This document shows positions 23,931 through 36,889 of a stretch of 64,000 nucleotides of DNA, piece after piece; positions within the stretch are counted from its first letter, which is position 1; the number at the start of each line of letters is the position of its first letter. Below the pieces are notes generated by a model that was not told the origin of the DNA, ran no database searches, and saw nothing but the letters and a program-made list of their open reading frames with translations. The translations under genes were made by a program, and so were the position numbers. Origin of the DNA: Sipunculus nudus (lineage: Eukaryota > Annelida > Sipuncula > Golfingiida > Sipunculidae); contig CM049306.1 of the NCBI GenBank assembly GCA_026874595.1, positions 65,106,019 through 65,170,018 on the forward strand, read 5' to 3'.

Positions 23931-25868
23931 GTATCGCCAGACATAGTCTGGAGATACTATGGTTTAGGCACGGTCGCGCGGCCGCCGCCGCCACCGCCGC
24001 CGCCGCAGAGATTTCTTTTGGACACAATATCTCAAAAAATATTTCACGGATCTTTACCAAACTTGGTATATGTATAGATATGGGTGAGAGGACTACGCCT
24101 ATTTAAAATGAGGTCATGACCTCAACTAGGAGAGTGACCTTGACCTTGAATAGGTTCAATTTTGGGGAAAATCACACAAATTCTTAAATATCTCAAGAAA
24201 ACTTGCATGGATTGATCCCAAAATCAAGTTGATCGAAGATCATGGATAGGGTTGTCATGTTCCAGAAACTGGTGGCGCCACCTATTATTCTTTACTTGTT
24301 TTCATGCCGTTTAATATCCCCAAAATTGCTACTTGACAGTACTGTGAGCATTATAAGTCAAAAACTAATGGACAGATTTCTTTGATATTATGCAAATACA
24401 TAGATATGGGTTATGGGATGATGTTTATTTAAATTGGGGTCATGACCTTTCCTATGAGAGTGGCCTTGACCTTGAATATTGCCATATATGGTGAAAATCA
24501 CACAAAATCATTAATTTCTCAATAAGGGATGCACGCATTGGTCCAAAAATCAACTTGACCGAAGATCTTGGATAGTAATGTCATGTTCCAGAAACAGGTG
24601 GCGCCACCTGTTATTCTTTTACTTGTTTTCGTGCCGTTTAATACCCCATCATTGCCACTTAACAGTACATTTATAACCTGTGAGCATTATAAGTCAAAAA
24701 CTAATGGACAGATTTCTTTCATATTATGCATATACATAGACATGGGTTATGGGATGATGTATATATAAATTGGGGTCATGACCTTTCCTATGAGAGTGGC
24801 CTTGACCTTGAATATTGCCATATATGGTGAAAATTACACAAAATCATTAATATCTCAATAAGGGATGCTTGCATTGGTCCAAAAATCAACATGTTCGAAG
24901 ATCTTGGAAATTATTGTCATGTACCGGAAACAGGTGGCGCCACCTGTTATTCTTTTACTTGTTTTGTGCCGTTTAATACCCCATCATTGCCATTTATCAG
25001 TACTGTGAGCATTATAAGTCAAAAACTAATGGACAAATTTCTTTCATATTATGCATATACATGGATATGGGTTATAGGATAATGTTTATTTGAATAGGGG
25101 TCATGACCTTTCCAATGAGTGGCCTTGACCTTGAATATTGCCATATATGGTGAAAATCACACAAAATCATTAATTTCTCAATAAGGGATGGATTGATTGG
25201 TCCAAAAATCAACTTGAACGAAGATCTTGGATAGTGTTGTCATGTACGGGAAACAGGTGGTGCCACCTGTTATTCTTTTACTTGTTTTCGTGCCGTTTAA
25301 TACCCCATCATTGCCACTTAACAGTACATTTATAACCTGTGAGCATTATAAGTCAAAAACTAATGGACAGATTTCTTTCATATTATGCATATACATGGGT
25401 TATGGGATAATGTATATATAAATTGGGGTCATGACCTTTCCTATTAGAGTGGCCTTGACCTTGAATATTGCCATATATGGTGAAAATTACACAAAATCAT
25501 TAATATCTCAATAAGGGTTGCATGCATTGGTCCAAAAATCAACATGTTCCAAGATCTTGGAAACTATTGTCATGTACCGGAAACAGGTGGCGCCACCTGT
25601 TATTCTTTTACTTGTTTTGTGCCGTTTAATACCCCATCATTGCCATATATCAGTACTGTGAGCATTATAAGTCAAAAACTAATGGACAGATTTCTTGCAT
25701 ATACATAGACATGGGTTAGGGGATGATGTATATTGAAATTTGGATCATGACCTTTTCTATGAGAATGACCTTTTCTATGAGTGTGGTCTGATATTAATTG
25801 TTGCTGAAGATGGGGGGCCTTAATTGTCTGGCGATACTATGGCACCTGCGGTGCCAAGAAATATCTAG
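23931..25868 (+). mobile_element. Family C Helentron-like element (inferred)
   Basis: The 5' end GTATCGCCAGACA (23931-23943), part of hairpin CCAGAC ata GTCTGG, has an exact inverse TGTCTGGCGATAC at 25825-25837. The 3' hairpin is GGCACC tgc GGTGCC (25841-25855), followed by AAGAAATATCTAG and TT. A GCC/GCCGCC tract follows near 23980-24005. The family B host around 6960 reads GATTTAATTTTCACAGCATG without the insertion, again placing it between T residues. Its core is a tandem repeat. No ORF is supported. Confidence 0.8.
24090..25800 (+). repeat. ~330-bp tandem repeat, five units, dimeric order
   Basis: GGTGGCGCCACCT (one copy GGTGGTGCCACCT) occurs at 24271, 24597, 24933, 25256 and 25586, spacings 323-336 bp. 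Units 2 and 4 resemble each other, as do units 3 and 5 ('aacatgttc'), giving a dimer period of about 655 bp. It forms the core of the family C element and is not related at the motif level to the ~330-bp GCGCCCCCTAG repeat. Confidence 0.85.
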
Positions 25869-27126
25869 TTTATACAGCATGTAAACATAAATATTTAGTT
25901 TGTCTAAATCTGAAATTTGGAAATAAAAGCTTGAAAATTAAGCTAGTTATTGATTTTTTTTCTGTAGTCACTTGCTTTGATTACAGATGCAGGGTCCCAC
26001 TCCAGGTCACTGGAAGTCAGCTATGCCAGGGTTTCTGATTTGTTACAGTCACTGGGGGAGATCCCCTGCTGTGACAGGTATACAGTTATTCTCATATTAC
26101 CACCCCAATCCCCCCCCCCCCACAAACCCAACCCACCAAGTGTTATGCAGTAATTGTTATTGTTTTCACTGTATCTCCTTAATTGTAATGCTGTTTCCAC
26201 TCCGATATGCAAAAACTTTCCTTGAAAAAATAATTCAAGGTGTAATCCAGAAGATGCAATGTTGCGTAATGTAGCATTTTTAAAGAAATCAATTTTCTTT
26301 TAAATAATTTTAACAAATATAAAGGAACCCATCAGTATGCTTAAATTATTATAAAATATGAAGCACATTATGGATAAATAAAGACACAATTAAAAATTGT
26401 GAAATCTAAATCAAGTATTATTTTTAGATATTTATTGTTTTGCAGATTTAAAAGATATATTTTTGTGGTAAAAAATAAATAAACATTTGTATGAATGATG
26501 TGGTGTTATCTGACAAGATTGAGATTTATGATGATGCAATTGAGAATTATGAATCAACTTTTATATTCAGATATATATGTTAAATTGGAAATGTATAGAA
26601 ATATAAACTTAAATTAGAAAATAATTGATGTGATAAAAAATCAGGATTTAATACAAACATTTCTTCATTATTTTCCTGCCTCAGCAGAATTTGAGATCAG
26701 GCTTTGTTTGCCCTGTTTTATGTTGTTAATTAGCTATATTTCAACTGTATACATTTCATAAATAAAATACATATATATTCAATAATATATATTATACAAA
26801 AAAAATAGATTCAATTGAACAAATGTGTAAACTACTGAAATGTCAACAGTTAATCGAAAAACCAACTAATGATCATGGTAATAGTACAGATCATTTGTTC
26901 ACAAACTGCTCACATGCTTTAGTTTCAACATTAGGAAACACATGGTCAGGTCACAAAATATTTTTTGCAACAATTTCTTGCTCATCAATACAAACCAATC
27001 ATATAAACCAACCATGGCCTTTATTACCTCTTCCTCTTACACTTTATCTCCATTAGATATTATTTGAGATTTTCACCTTCAAGGTTAACGTCAGCTGAGC
27101 ACAGTGACCCATAGGTCCCTTGTTTA

Positions 27127-28190
27127 TCGTTTGACGAGATATGGTGCGAGATTTGGCCAGTCTTGCAGGTTTGTCATGTCAAGCCGTCCAAATGTTATGA
27201 AATGCCAAAAACTAGACCTGTGTAGCCGTAAAAGTCACCTAGTTATAAGCATTTCCATGATATTTCGTTTTTTTCTCGCTTGACGAGATATGGTGCAAGA
27301 TTTGGCCTGATTTCTTTTCTGGCGTATCAAGCTGGTCATATATTATGAAATGCCGAAACCTAGACCTGTGTAGCTGTAAAAGTCGCCTAGTTATTGGCAT
27401 TTCTGTGAAATCTTATTTTTTATCGTTTGACGAGATATGGTGCGAGATTTGACCAGTCTTGCAGGTTTGTCATGTCAAGCCATCCAAATGTTATGAAATG
27501 CCAAAAACAAGACCTGTCAAGCCGTAAAAGTCGCCGACTTATATGCATTTCTGTGAAATCTCGTTTTTCCACATTTGACCAGATATAGTGCGAGATTTGG
27601 CCAGTCTCGCAGTTTTACTATGTCAAGTTGGCCGATTGTTACCAAATGTCGAAAACTAGACCTGAGTAGCTGTAAAAGTCGCCTAGTTATTGGCATTTCT
27701 GTGAAATCTCGTTTTTTATCGTTTGACGAGATATGGTGCGAGATTTGGCCAGTCTTCAGGTTTGTCATGTCAAGCCATCCAAATGTTACGAAATGCCAAA
27801 AACTAGACCTGACTAGCCGTAAAAGTCGCTGACATGTATGCATTACTGTGAAATCTCGTTTTTTCACATTTGACCAGATATAGTGCGAGATTTGGCCAGT
27901 CTTGCAGTTTTACTATGTCAAGTTGGACAAATGTTACCAAATGCCGAAAACTAGACCTGAGTAGCTGTAAAAGTCGCCTAGTTATAAGCATTTCCATGAT
28001 ATTTCTTTTTTTCTCGCTTGACGAGATATGGTGCAAGTTTTGGCCTGATTTCTTTTCTGGCGTATCAAGCTGGTCATATATTATGAAATGCCGAAAACTA
28101 GACCTGTCTAGCTGTAAAAGTCGCCGAATTATAAGCATTTCCTTGAAATCTCGTTTTTTTCTCGTTTGACGATAAACCGAGCGAAATTTG
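27127..28190. repeat. 147/148-bp tandem array with variant monomers
   Basis: The phrase 'ttctgtgaaatctcg' or its variants recurs at 27255, 27403, 27551, 27699, 27846, 27994 and 28141, all spacings 147 or 148 bp. Monomers fall into types by the segment after it: TTATCGTTTGACGAG, CACATTTGACCAG and CTCGCTTGACGAG, in the approximate order A-C-A-B-A-B-C. One more monomer lies left of the family B insertion (about 23150-23300). Confidence 0.85.
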
Positions 28191-29106
28191 ACGAGACTTG
28201 CAATTGAATGACTTAGAACCAAGTGGAAGCAGCCTTATGCAAAAAACTAGACCCTTGAAACATAAATATTAACTGAGATAGAAGCCAAAAACTGCATATT
28301 TTCAGATCGTCAAGTTTAACCCAAAAATTTGGTAACCATGGTAACGGCAGCACAAAGCTACATGTGCGGAGGAATAAGCCAATGTTCCTAGTTTAAGATA
28401 CGACAATGAAAATTGTGCCATGTTTAAAATTATTTTAGATATTGCAGAAAAATGATATGTTACAGTGTTTCAGGTACCACGCCCCCTGGTGGCTATTTAA
28501 AAAAAAATGAAAAATTGATTTCGAGATATTTATAAATAAAACAAAATATATCAATTTCAAAGCCATTGTTAAAAAATGCAACCTGTAGGTCATATTTAAT
28601 GAAATCTCGAAGACTCTCGTTTGACGAGAAATGGTGCGAGATTTGGCGAGACTTTCAGTTTTATCATGTCAAGCTTCCTATAAGCTACATAATGAACAAA
28701 ACCAGATGTCTGTAGCTTAAAAATTGACAAAGCTAGAAAATGTAGCATGACTATTTTCAAATCATCAAGTTTTAACCCAAAAATGCATAACCATGGTAAC
28801 GGCAGATTTGAGTCATCCCATCATATTAAAGGCCATGGAATGACGAATAAAACAAGCTATGGTTTAAGTGGCTACGACCATTTGTTACAAAGTTATGGAG
28901 CAAAAACTGTATTGCATACTTTCAATGACCTTGACCTTCACCATGATGCTTTGTTGACCAAAAACAATAGGGTTGTCTTTGGGTTGTCAATCATCCCTGT
29001 AAGTTTCAAGTCGATTGCTATAAAATTGTGGCCAGGAGAGTGGAGACAAACAGACAAAAAAACAGACAGACAGACAGACAAATAGACATACGCAACTGAC
29101 GAATAT

Positions 29107-29135
29107 GCTCCGGAAATCGAAGATTTCCGGCAAGC
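29107..29135 (-). other. Family E 5' hairpin
   Basis: GCTCCGGAAATCGAAGATTTCCGGCAAGC-type fold: arms CCGGAAATC and GATTTCCGG pair perfectly. It is followed by 'aataaagtttggactgtgcc', also seen at about 19760. Confidence 0.65.
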
Positions 29136-30333
29136 AATAAAGTTTGGACTGTGCCTCCAACATGTATGATCACAGATAGGGCCCAAAAAGGCCGTCAGGG
29201 ACCGCTGCACACGCCGGCCGCCCACCGTAAGGACCCTGCCGCCACTTGCGGCGACGGCACGTGACTTCGTGGTTTGGTGAAAAACGGTGCGAGATTTGAC
29301 GAGACTTACAATGTGACCCCTGAATGTGACTGCGAGTGATAGACGCTAACCACCGCTGAAAACCATGTGTCTGTAGCGTAAAAAATGACAGAATTATAGG
29401 CATTTCTTTGAATGGTCCCGTGTTCTTGTTTCACGAGAAACGGTGCGAGATCTGACGAGACTTGCTATTGAATGACTTAGATCTAAAGGAATGCTATCTA
29501 ACGCCCAAAACCAGACCTTTCTATGGCAAATATCAACAGAGATAGAAGCAGGTGAACTTCGTATTTTCAAGTTTTACCCCAAATTTGGTAATAATGGTAA
29601 CGGCAGCACAAGGATGTATGTGCACAGGAATAAGCCAATGATCCTAGTTTTAGATGAGAGAATAAAAATTGTGACATGTGTAATATTTTTTTAGATATTG
29701 CAGAAAAATGATATGTTACAGTGTTTCATGTACCACGCCACCTGGTAGCTATTTCCAAAAAATGAAACATTGATTTCGAGATATTTATAAATGACACAAA
29801 ATATATCAATTTCAAAGCCACTGTTAAAAAAATGCGACCTGTAGGTCATATTTTATGAAATCTCGGAAACTCTCGTTTGGCGAGAAATGGTGCGAGATTT
29901 TACGAGACTTTCACTTATATGATAAAAAGCTTATTTAGTACTATCTGGTGCAAAAAACTAGAATTCTCTAGCTATAAAAATGACAAAGTTAGAAAAAATA
30001 GTACATTTATTTTCGATTTTTATCAATTTTACCCGAAAATACGTAACCATGGTGACAACAAACTTGAGTCAGCTACACCTTAGATGAAAGGCCTTGGAAT
30101 GACAATTAAAATGAGCGACAGTTGAAGTAGATACGCTTTATAGAAAAAAAGATATGAAGAAAAAACCGTTTTGAGAACTTTTGATGTCCTTGACCTTGAC
30201 CTTTGACCGATCATGGCCAAAAACAATAGGCTCAGAGGAAAACCGATTTTACACTTAATGTAAAAGTCTCAGAGCGATTGCTTTAAAATTGTGGCCTGTA
30301 GCGCTCGGACATACAGACAGACAAACAAACAAA

Positions 30334-30364
30334 CTAGATGACCTGAGGTCACGCGCTTGCCGGA
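30334..30364 (-). other. Family E 3' terminus, minus strand
   Basis: CTAGA, TGACC tga GGTCA and GCTTGCCGGAA, preceded by ACAAACAAACAAA. Confidence 0.75.
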
Positions 30365-30544
30365 AATGATGTAAAGTTAGTCAGATGAACGAGCAGTGTC
30401 AAAGTGAAAGAAAATAATCCATAGTTTGTGAAGAAAGAACCAATATTAACAAAGTTCTAAAGAAAATAAGATTTTGATATATTTTGATTACCTTGACCTT
30501 GACCTTTGACTTATTTGAATAATAAACATACGACTTCCAGATAT

Positions 30545-33320
30545 CATCACAATATATGACAAGTGTAATTTATAAAACGATTCCTGCAAAACTGTGGCCA
30601 GTAGAATGCTACATTTGAGACGCAAGAACCAGGAAGCAGGCGAAATTGAAGAAAACTGACAAACAGACAAACATACTGACAAACTGACCCAAGATTGAGA
30701 CAAGTTGACTTAATCATGTGATGGAGAAACCTCAGAGAAAGAGATAAGAAGCTATAGTTTATGTAAATGAGGTTTATACTTTTGGAGATATGGGCAAAAA
30801 ATGATATGTTGTGGAAGTTTGAGTGCACCGCCCCCTAGCGGCCATATCTGGAAAATGAAAAATTCGTTTCGAGATATTAGTGTAAGACATAAGATGTAAT
30901 AGTTTTAAAAGGATTCTTTCAAAAATGTGGCCTGTAGAATGCTACATGTGAGATGCAAGAACCGGCAAGCAGGCGAATTTGAGGACAACTGAGAAACAGA
31001 CCGACACACAGACAAAGTGACTTAAGATTAAGACCAAATGAATACATCAGGTTTTTGGAAAGACCCAGAGGAAGAAAATAAGCTATAGTTTATGTAAATG
31101 AGGTTTATAGTTTTGGAGATATGGCCAAAAAATGATATGTTGTGCAAGTTTGAGTGCACCGCCCCCTAGCGGCCAATTCTGGAAAATGAAAAATCTGTTT
31201 CGAGATATTAGTGTAAGACATAAGATGTAATAGTTTTAAAAGGATTCTTTCAAAACTGTGGATTGTAGAATGCTATATGTGAGACGCAAGAACCGGTAAG
31301 CAGGCGAATTTGAACACAACTGAGAAACAGACGGACACACTGACAAAGTGACTCAAGATTGGGAAGAAATGACTCCACCAGGACTTTGAAAAGACTCACA
31401 AGAAGAAAATAAGCTATAGTTTATGTAATTGAGGCTTACAGTTTTGGAGATATGACCAAAACATGACATGTTGGGGAGGTTTGCATACAGCGCCACCTAG
31501 CGGCCGCATTCAAAAAATGGAAAAACAATTTCGAGATAATAGTGTAGGACTTACGATATGTCAGTTTCCAAAAGATTCCTGCAAAACTGTGACCTCCAGG
31601 GCAAGATTACTGAAATCTCGAAATATCTCGTTTGACGAGATTTTATAGGAGATATCGCGAAACTTTTAATTAAATCTTGCAGTACTTGTTAAATGCTACC
31701 TGATGCAAAAAACTAGACCTCTCTAGCTTTAAAACTGACAAAGTTAGAAAAATAAGACCCCTTATTTCAGAATATCATGACTTTTCCCCCCAAATGCGTA
31801 ACCATGGTTACGGCAAATTTGAAAGAGCTACACACCAGAAGAAAGGCCTGGGAATGACGTTTAAAATGAGCTATGTTTGAAGAAGATACCCCTAATAGTA
31901 ACAAAGATATGAAGAAAAATCCGTTTTGTATACTTTTGATGGCCTTGACCTTGTCCTTTGACCTATATTGTCCAAAAACAATAGGCTTCTTGCATTTTTG
32001 ATTATCTATAAAGTGTGTAAGTTTGAAAGTGATTGGTGCAAAATTGAGACCTGTAGAGAGATGACAGACAAACAGACTAGATGACCTGAGGTCACGCGCT
32101 TGCCGGAAATGATGTAAAGTTAGTCAAATGAACGAGCAGTATAAAAGTGAAAGAAAATAATCCATAGTTTGTGAAGAAAGAACCAATATTAACAAAGTTC
32201 TAAAGAAAATAAGATTTTGATATATTTTGATCACCTTGTCCTTGACCTTTGACTTATTTGAATAATAAACATAGGACTTCCAGATATCATCATGATATAT
32301 GACAAGTGTAATTTACAAAACGATTCCTTCAAAACTGTCCAGTAGAATGCTACATGTGAGACGCAAGCACCTGGAAGCAGGCGAAATTGAGGACAACTGA
32401 CAAACAGACAAACATACTGACAAACTGACCCAAGATTGAGACCAGTTGACTTAATCATGTGATGGAGAAACCTCAGAGGAAGATAATAAGCTATAGTTTA
32501 TGTAAATCAGGTTTATACTTTTGGAGATATGGCCAAAAAATGATATGTTGTGCAAGTTTGAGTGCACCGCCCCCTAGCGGCCTTATCTGGAAAATGAAAA
32601 ATTCGTTTCGAGATTTTAGTGTAAGACATAAGATGTAATAGTTTTAAAAGGATTCTTTCAAAACTGTGGCCTGTAGAATGCTATATGTGAGACGCAAGAA
32701 CCGGCAAGTAGGCGAATTTGGGGACAACTGAGAAACAGACGGACACACAGACAACGTGACTCAAGATTGAGACCAAATGAATACACCAGGTTTTTGGAAA
32801 GACCCAGAGAAAAAAAATAAGCTATAGTTTATGTAAATGATGTTTATAGTTTTGGAGATATGGCCAAAAAATGATATGTTGTGCAAGTTTGAGTGCACCG
32901 CCCCCTAGCGGCCAATTCTGGAAAATGCAAAATCGGTTTCGAGATATTAGTGTGAGACATAAGATGTAATAGTTTTAAAAAGATTCTTTCAAAACTGTGT
33001 CCTGTAGAATGCTATATGTGAGACGAAAGAACCGGCAAGCAAGCGGATTTGAGGACAACTGAGAAACAGACGGACACACAGACAAAGTGACACAAGATTG
33101 AGACCAGATGACTAAACGAGTTCATGAAGAAGACTTAGAGGAAAAAAATAAACTACAGTTTTTGTAATTGAGGCTTATAATTTTGGAGATATTGCCAAAA
33201 CATGATATGTTGGAGAGGTTTGCACCCACCGCCCCCTAGCGGCCGAATTAAAAAAATGAAAAATTGATTTCGAGATAATAGTGTAGGACTTAAGATATCT
33301 CAGTTTCAAAAAGATTCCTG
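30545..33320. repeat. 331-bp tandem repeat blocks (two runs of three)
   Basis: The CGCCCCCTAGCGGCC-type motif lies at about 30826, 31157 and 31488, and again at 32565, 32896 and 33227; spacings within each run are 331 bp. The two runs, with flanks, are themselves a ~1740-bp direct duplication: the family E termini at 30334 and 32077 precede them at matching distances. Confidence 0.85.
32077..32108 (-). other. Family E 3' terminus, minus strand
   Basis: CTAGA, TGACC tga GGTCA and GCTTGCCGGAA. A paralogue of 30334-30364 within the larger direct duplication. Confidence 0.75.
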
Positions 33321-33802
33321 CAAAACTGTGGCCTCCAGGGCAAGATTACTGAAATCTCGAAATATCTGGTTTGACGAGATATTATACGAGATATTGCGAG
33401 ACTGTTAATAGAATCTGGTAGTACTAGGTGAATGGTACCTGAAGCAAAAAACTAGACCTCTGTAGCTTTAAAACTGACAAATTTAGAAAAATATCAGCAC
33501 TTTTCCCGAAAAATGCGTTACCATGGTTACCGCAAATTGAGTCAGCTACACACCAGAAAACAGGCCTTGGAATGACGATTAAAATGAGCTACTGTTGAAG
33601 TAGATACGACCAATATTAACACAGATATGAACAAAAAACCGTTTTGTATACTTTTGATGACCTTGACCTTGACATTTGACCTATAATGCCCAAAAACAAT
33701 AGGCCTCCAGGACTTTTGCTTGTCTACCAGCTGTATAAGTTTGAAAGCAATTGCTGGAAAATTGTGGCCTGTAGAGAGTACACAGACAGACAAACAAACA
33801 AA

Positions 33803-33834
33803 CTAGACGACCAGAGGTCGAACACTTGCCGGAA
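33803..33834 (-). other. Family E 3' terminus, minus strand
   Basis: CTAGA, CGACC aga GGTCG and ACTTGCCGGAA, next to an ACAGACAAACAAA tract. Confidence 0.7.
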
Positions 33835-33879
33835 ATGGCCGGTAATAAGACAGCGAAACAGACAGACAGTTACTAGGCA

Positions 33880-35240
33880 GACAGACAGGGAACGTATAAC
33901 ACTGTCTATAGTTTTGGAGATATGGCACAATGATGATTGCTGCAGCGCCATCTGGCGGCTATTTCTAAAAGGGCAAAAAATGTTTCGAGACATTTTATTT
34001 TTTTATTATATATATTTGATGTATAATTAAAATTTAACCCCCGCAGAATACGACAGAGTCCCCACGAGGTTAAAGGCATTAAATCTAGTTCCGGAAATGG
34101 CTGGAAATAAGACAGCAAAACAGACGGACAGTTACTAGTCAGGCAGACAGGGAACGTTTGGATTTGATCAAATGAACAACCGCTTTCATGGTTAAAATGG
34201 AAGTACATTTTTATGTGATTTCGCTGATTTTCAATAGCCACAAATGAGTAGACAGACAGACGGAAAATAACTCCATGTGTAGGCAATGTACTCCTGTCAT
34301 GGAGAATGGAAAGCATGAATAAAATAAGCGTCAGTCAATTAGAATAAATCTTCATATTTTGAATTTCAGGAAAAAGAAGAATTTAATTGTAACCTATATT
34401 AGGCCCCCATGGTAACGGAAGAATATGACAGAGTCTTCACGAGGATAAACCCATTAAATCTAGTTTCAGATGCTGCAATCAATGTTGTGACACTATCTCT
34501 AGTTTTATAGATATGGCAAAAAAATGATTGCTGCAGTGCCATCTGGCGGCTATTATTAAAAGGACAAAAAGTAAGTTTCGAGATATTTTATTTTTTTTAA
34601 TAAATATTTGATGTATGATTAAATTTAAACTTCTGCTGAATATGACAATGTCCCCACGAGGAAAACGCATTAAATCTAGGTTCAGAAGCTGCAATCAATG
34701 TTGTGACACCGTCTATAGTTTTGGAGATATGGCACAATAATGATTACTGCAGCGCCATCTGAAAGGAAAAAAAATAGTTTCGAGATATTTTATTTTTAAT
34801 TATATATATTTTATGTATAATCAAACTTTAACCCCCGCGGAATACGACAGTCCCCACGAGGTTAAACGCTTTAAATCTAGTTTCAGAAGCTGCAATCAAT
34901 GTTGTGATACTGTCTATAGTTTTGGAGATATGGCACAATAATGATTGCTGCAGCGCCATCTGAAAGGGAAAAAAATAGTTTCGCGATATTTTAATTTTTA
35001 TTATATATATTTTATGTATAATTAAAATTTAACCCCCACAGAATACGACAGAGTCCCAACGAGGTTAAACGCATTAAATATAGTTTCAGAAGCTGCAATC
35101 AATGTTGTGACACTGTCTATAGTTTTGGAGATATGGCACAATAATGATTGCTGCAGCGCCATCTGGGGGCTATTTTCTAAAAAGAAAAAAATAAATTTCC
35201 AGATATTTTATTTTAATATATATATTTGATGTATAATTAA
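33880..35240. repeat. Tandem units with 'gcagcgccatct' module
   Basis: The phrases 'gtctatagttttggagatatggcac' and 'tgattgctgcagcgccatct' recur near 33905, 34495, 34710, 34915 and 35115. The later units are about 205 bp apart and share 'gaatacgacagagtcccc'. This is a short local expansion leading into the segment duplicated from 20940-22350. Confidence 0.75.
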
Positions 35241-36450
35241 AATTTTACTCCTGCCCCCAACTGCTTAACCAGGGATCAGCCCATATTTTGACACCCCCAA
35301 CTACAAAATCGGGGATCCGTCCCTGGTTTCAAAGATTTGCCAGTGGTTCCTGGCAACACAAGTGGCCGCACAAGGGGACACAATAAAAATCACAGGTGTG
35401 TTCCCTCCACATTTAGCGGCTTTTGTCCTCTATTCAATGCTGCTTTGTGAGGTTCATGGACGACCGCGCACGCCAACATGCAACTGTAATAGCCTTGCCG
35501 GCACTTACCGGTCAACCCTGAAGCCACTTGTGCTCACGGCAGTTGGATGTATTTTCATCATTTGATGAAAAACGAGGCAAGATTTGACGAGAATTGCAAT
35601 AAAATCACATGATGTGAATGAGAGTGTCAGACGCTGTCAAATGCTAAAAACTATATGTCTGTAGGGTATAAAATGACAGCATAATAGGCATTTGTATAAA
35701 TGGTCCACTGTTCTCGTTTGACGACAAATGGTGCGAGATATAACGAGATATTCATTTATATCACTTAACACTAATCAAATGATTGTTGAACAGTAGAAAA
35801 ATAAAATCTCTAGCATAAAATTGAAAGAGATAAAGACATTTGTTGAATATTTTGTTCAAAATATCGAATATTCTCGTTTGGCGGTAGATGATGCGAGATT
35901 TGGCGAGATTTGCAGTTTTATCATGTTAAGCTTCCGAAAGGCTACCAGAGGCTGAAACCGTATACTCTTTAACCTAAAACGTGATCGAGTTATCAGCATT
36001 TCTGCGAAATCTCGTAATTTCTCGTTTGACGGAAAAACAGATCGAGATTCTACGAGACTTCCAATTGACTGGATTGGAGCCAAAGGAATGCTACCTCATG
36101 CAGAAAACTAGACCCTTGAAGTATAAATATCAACAGAGATAGAAGCAAAAAACTAATTATTTTCAGATTGTCAAGTTTTACCCCAAAATTTGGTTACCAT
36201 GGTAACGGCAGCACAAAGCTACATGTACCCAGGAATAAGCCAATGATCCTAGTCTTAGATGCGACAAAAGAAATTGTTATATGCTTCATATTTTTTAAGA
36301 TGTTGTGCAAAAATGATAAGTTGTAGTGTTACCAGTACCACGCCCCCTGGTGGCTTTTTAAAAAAAATGAAAAAACAATTTCGAGATATTTATAAATAAC
36401 ACAAAATACATTAATTTCAAAGCCATTGTTAATAAAATGCAACCTGCAGG
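35080..36450. repeat. Segment duplicated from 20940-22350
   Basis: Direct copy of the left-array segment with sparse differences. It contains a perfect GTTACCATGGTAAC palindrome at 36193-36206, matching the one at 22109-22122. Confidence 0.8.
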
Positions 36451-36889
36451 TCATATTTAATGAAATCTCGAAAACTCTCGTTTGACGAGAAATAGTGCGA
36501 GGTTTTGCGGGATTAACAATTCTATCATAAACAGCTCATGAAATACTACCTGATGCAGAAAACTAGAACTCTCTAGCTTTAAAAATGAAAAATTTAGAAA
36601 GAAAATATCGAATTCTATCATTTCTTCCCAAAAATACGTTACTATGGTAACGAATGATCAGAGATATTTGCTAGCATGTGGAAAGGTAACATGATGAGGA
36701 ATAAAATGAGCTAAAGATTAAGCCGCTACGATTATTTTTTACAAAGATATGAAGGAAAATCCGTTTTAAGGTTTTTCAGGGACCCTGACCTTGACCTTGA
36801 ACCGTTCAAGGCCAAAAACAATAGGCACCCAGGGTTTTCGATTTTACACTTTTTCTATAAGTTTCAGGGCGATTGCTTCAGAATTGTGG

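Larger units (their letters stand above)
23301..27124 (+). mobile_element. Family B element inserted in the 147-bp array
   Basis: 5' GCTCAGCTGA (23304-23313) has its exact inverse TCAGCTGAGC at 27091-27100. The 3' end is hairpin GACCCATAGGTC and CCTTGTT. A GTCC/GTCTG tract follows the 5' hairpin. The left flank ends '..gtgaaatctcgttt' and the right flank resumes 'tatcgtttgacgag'. The uninterrupted array units at about 27699-27730 read through exactly this junction, so the insertion is precise and in a T run. A family C element is nested inside at 23931-25868. Confidence 0.85.
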
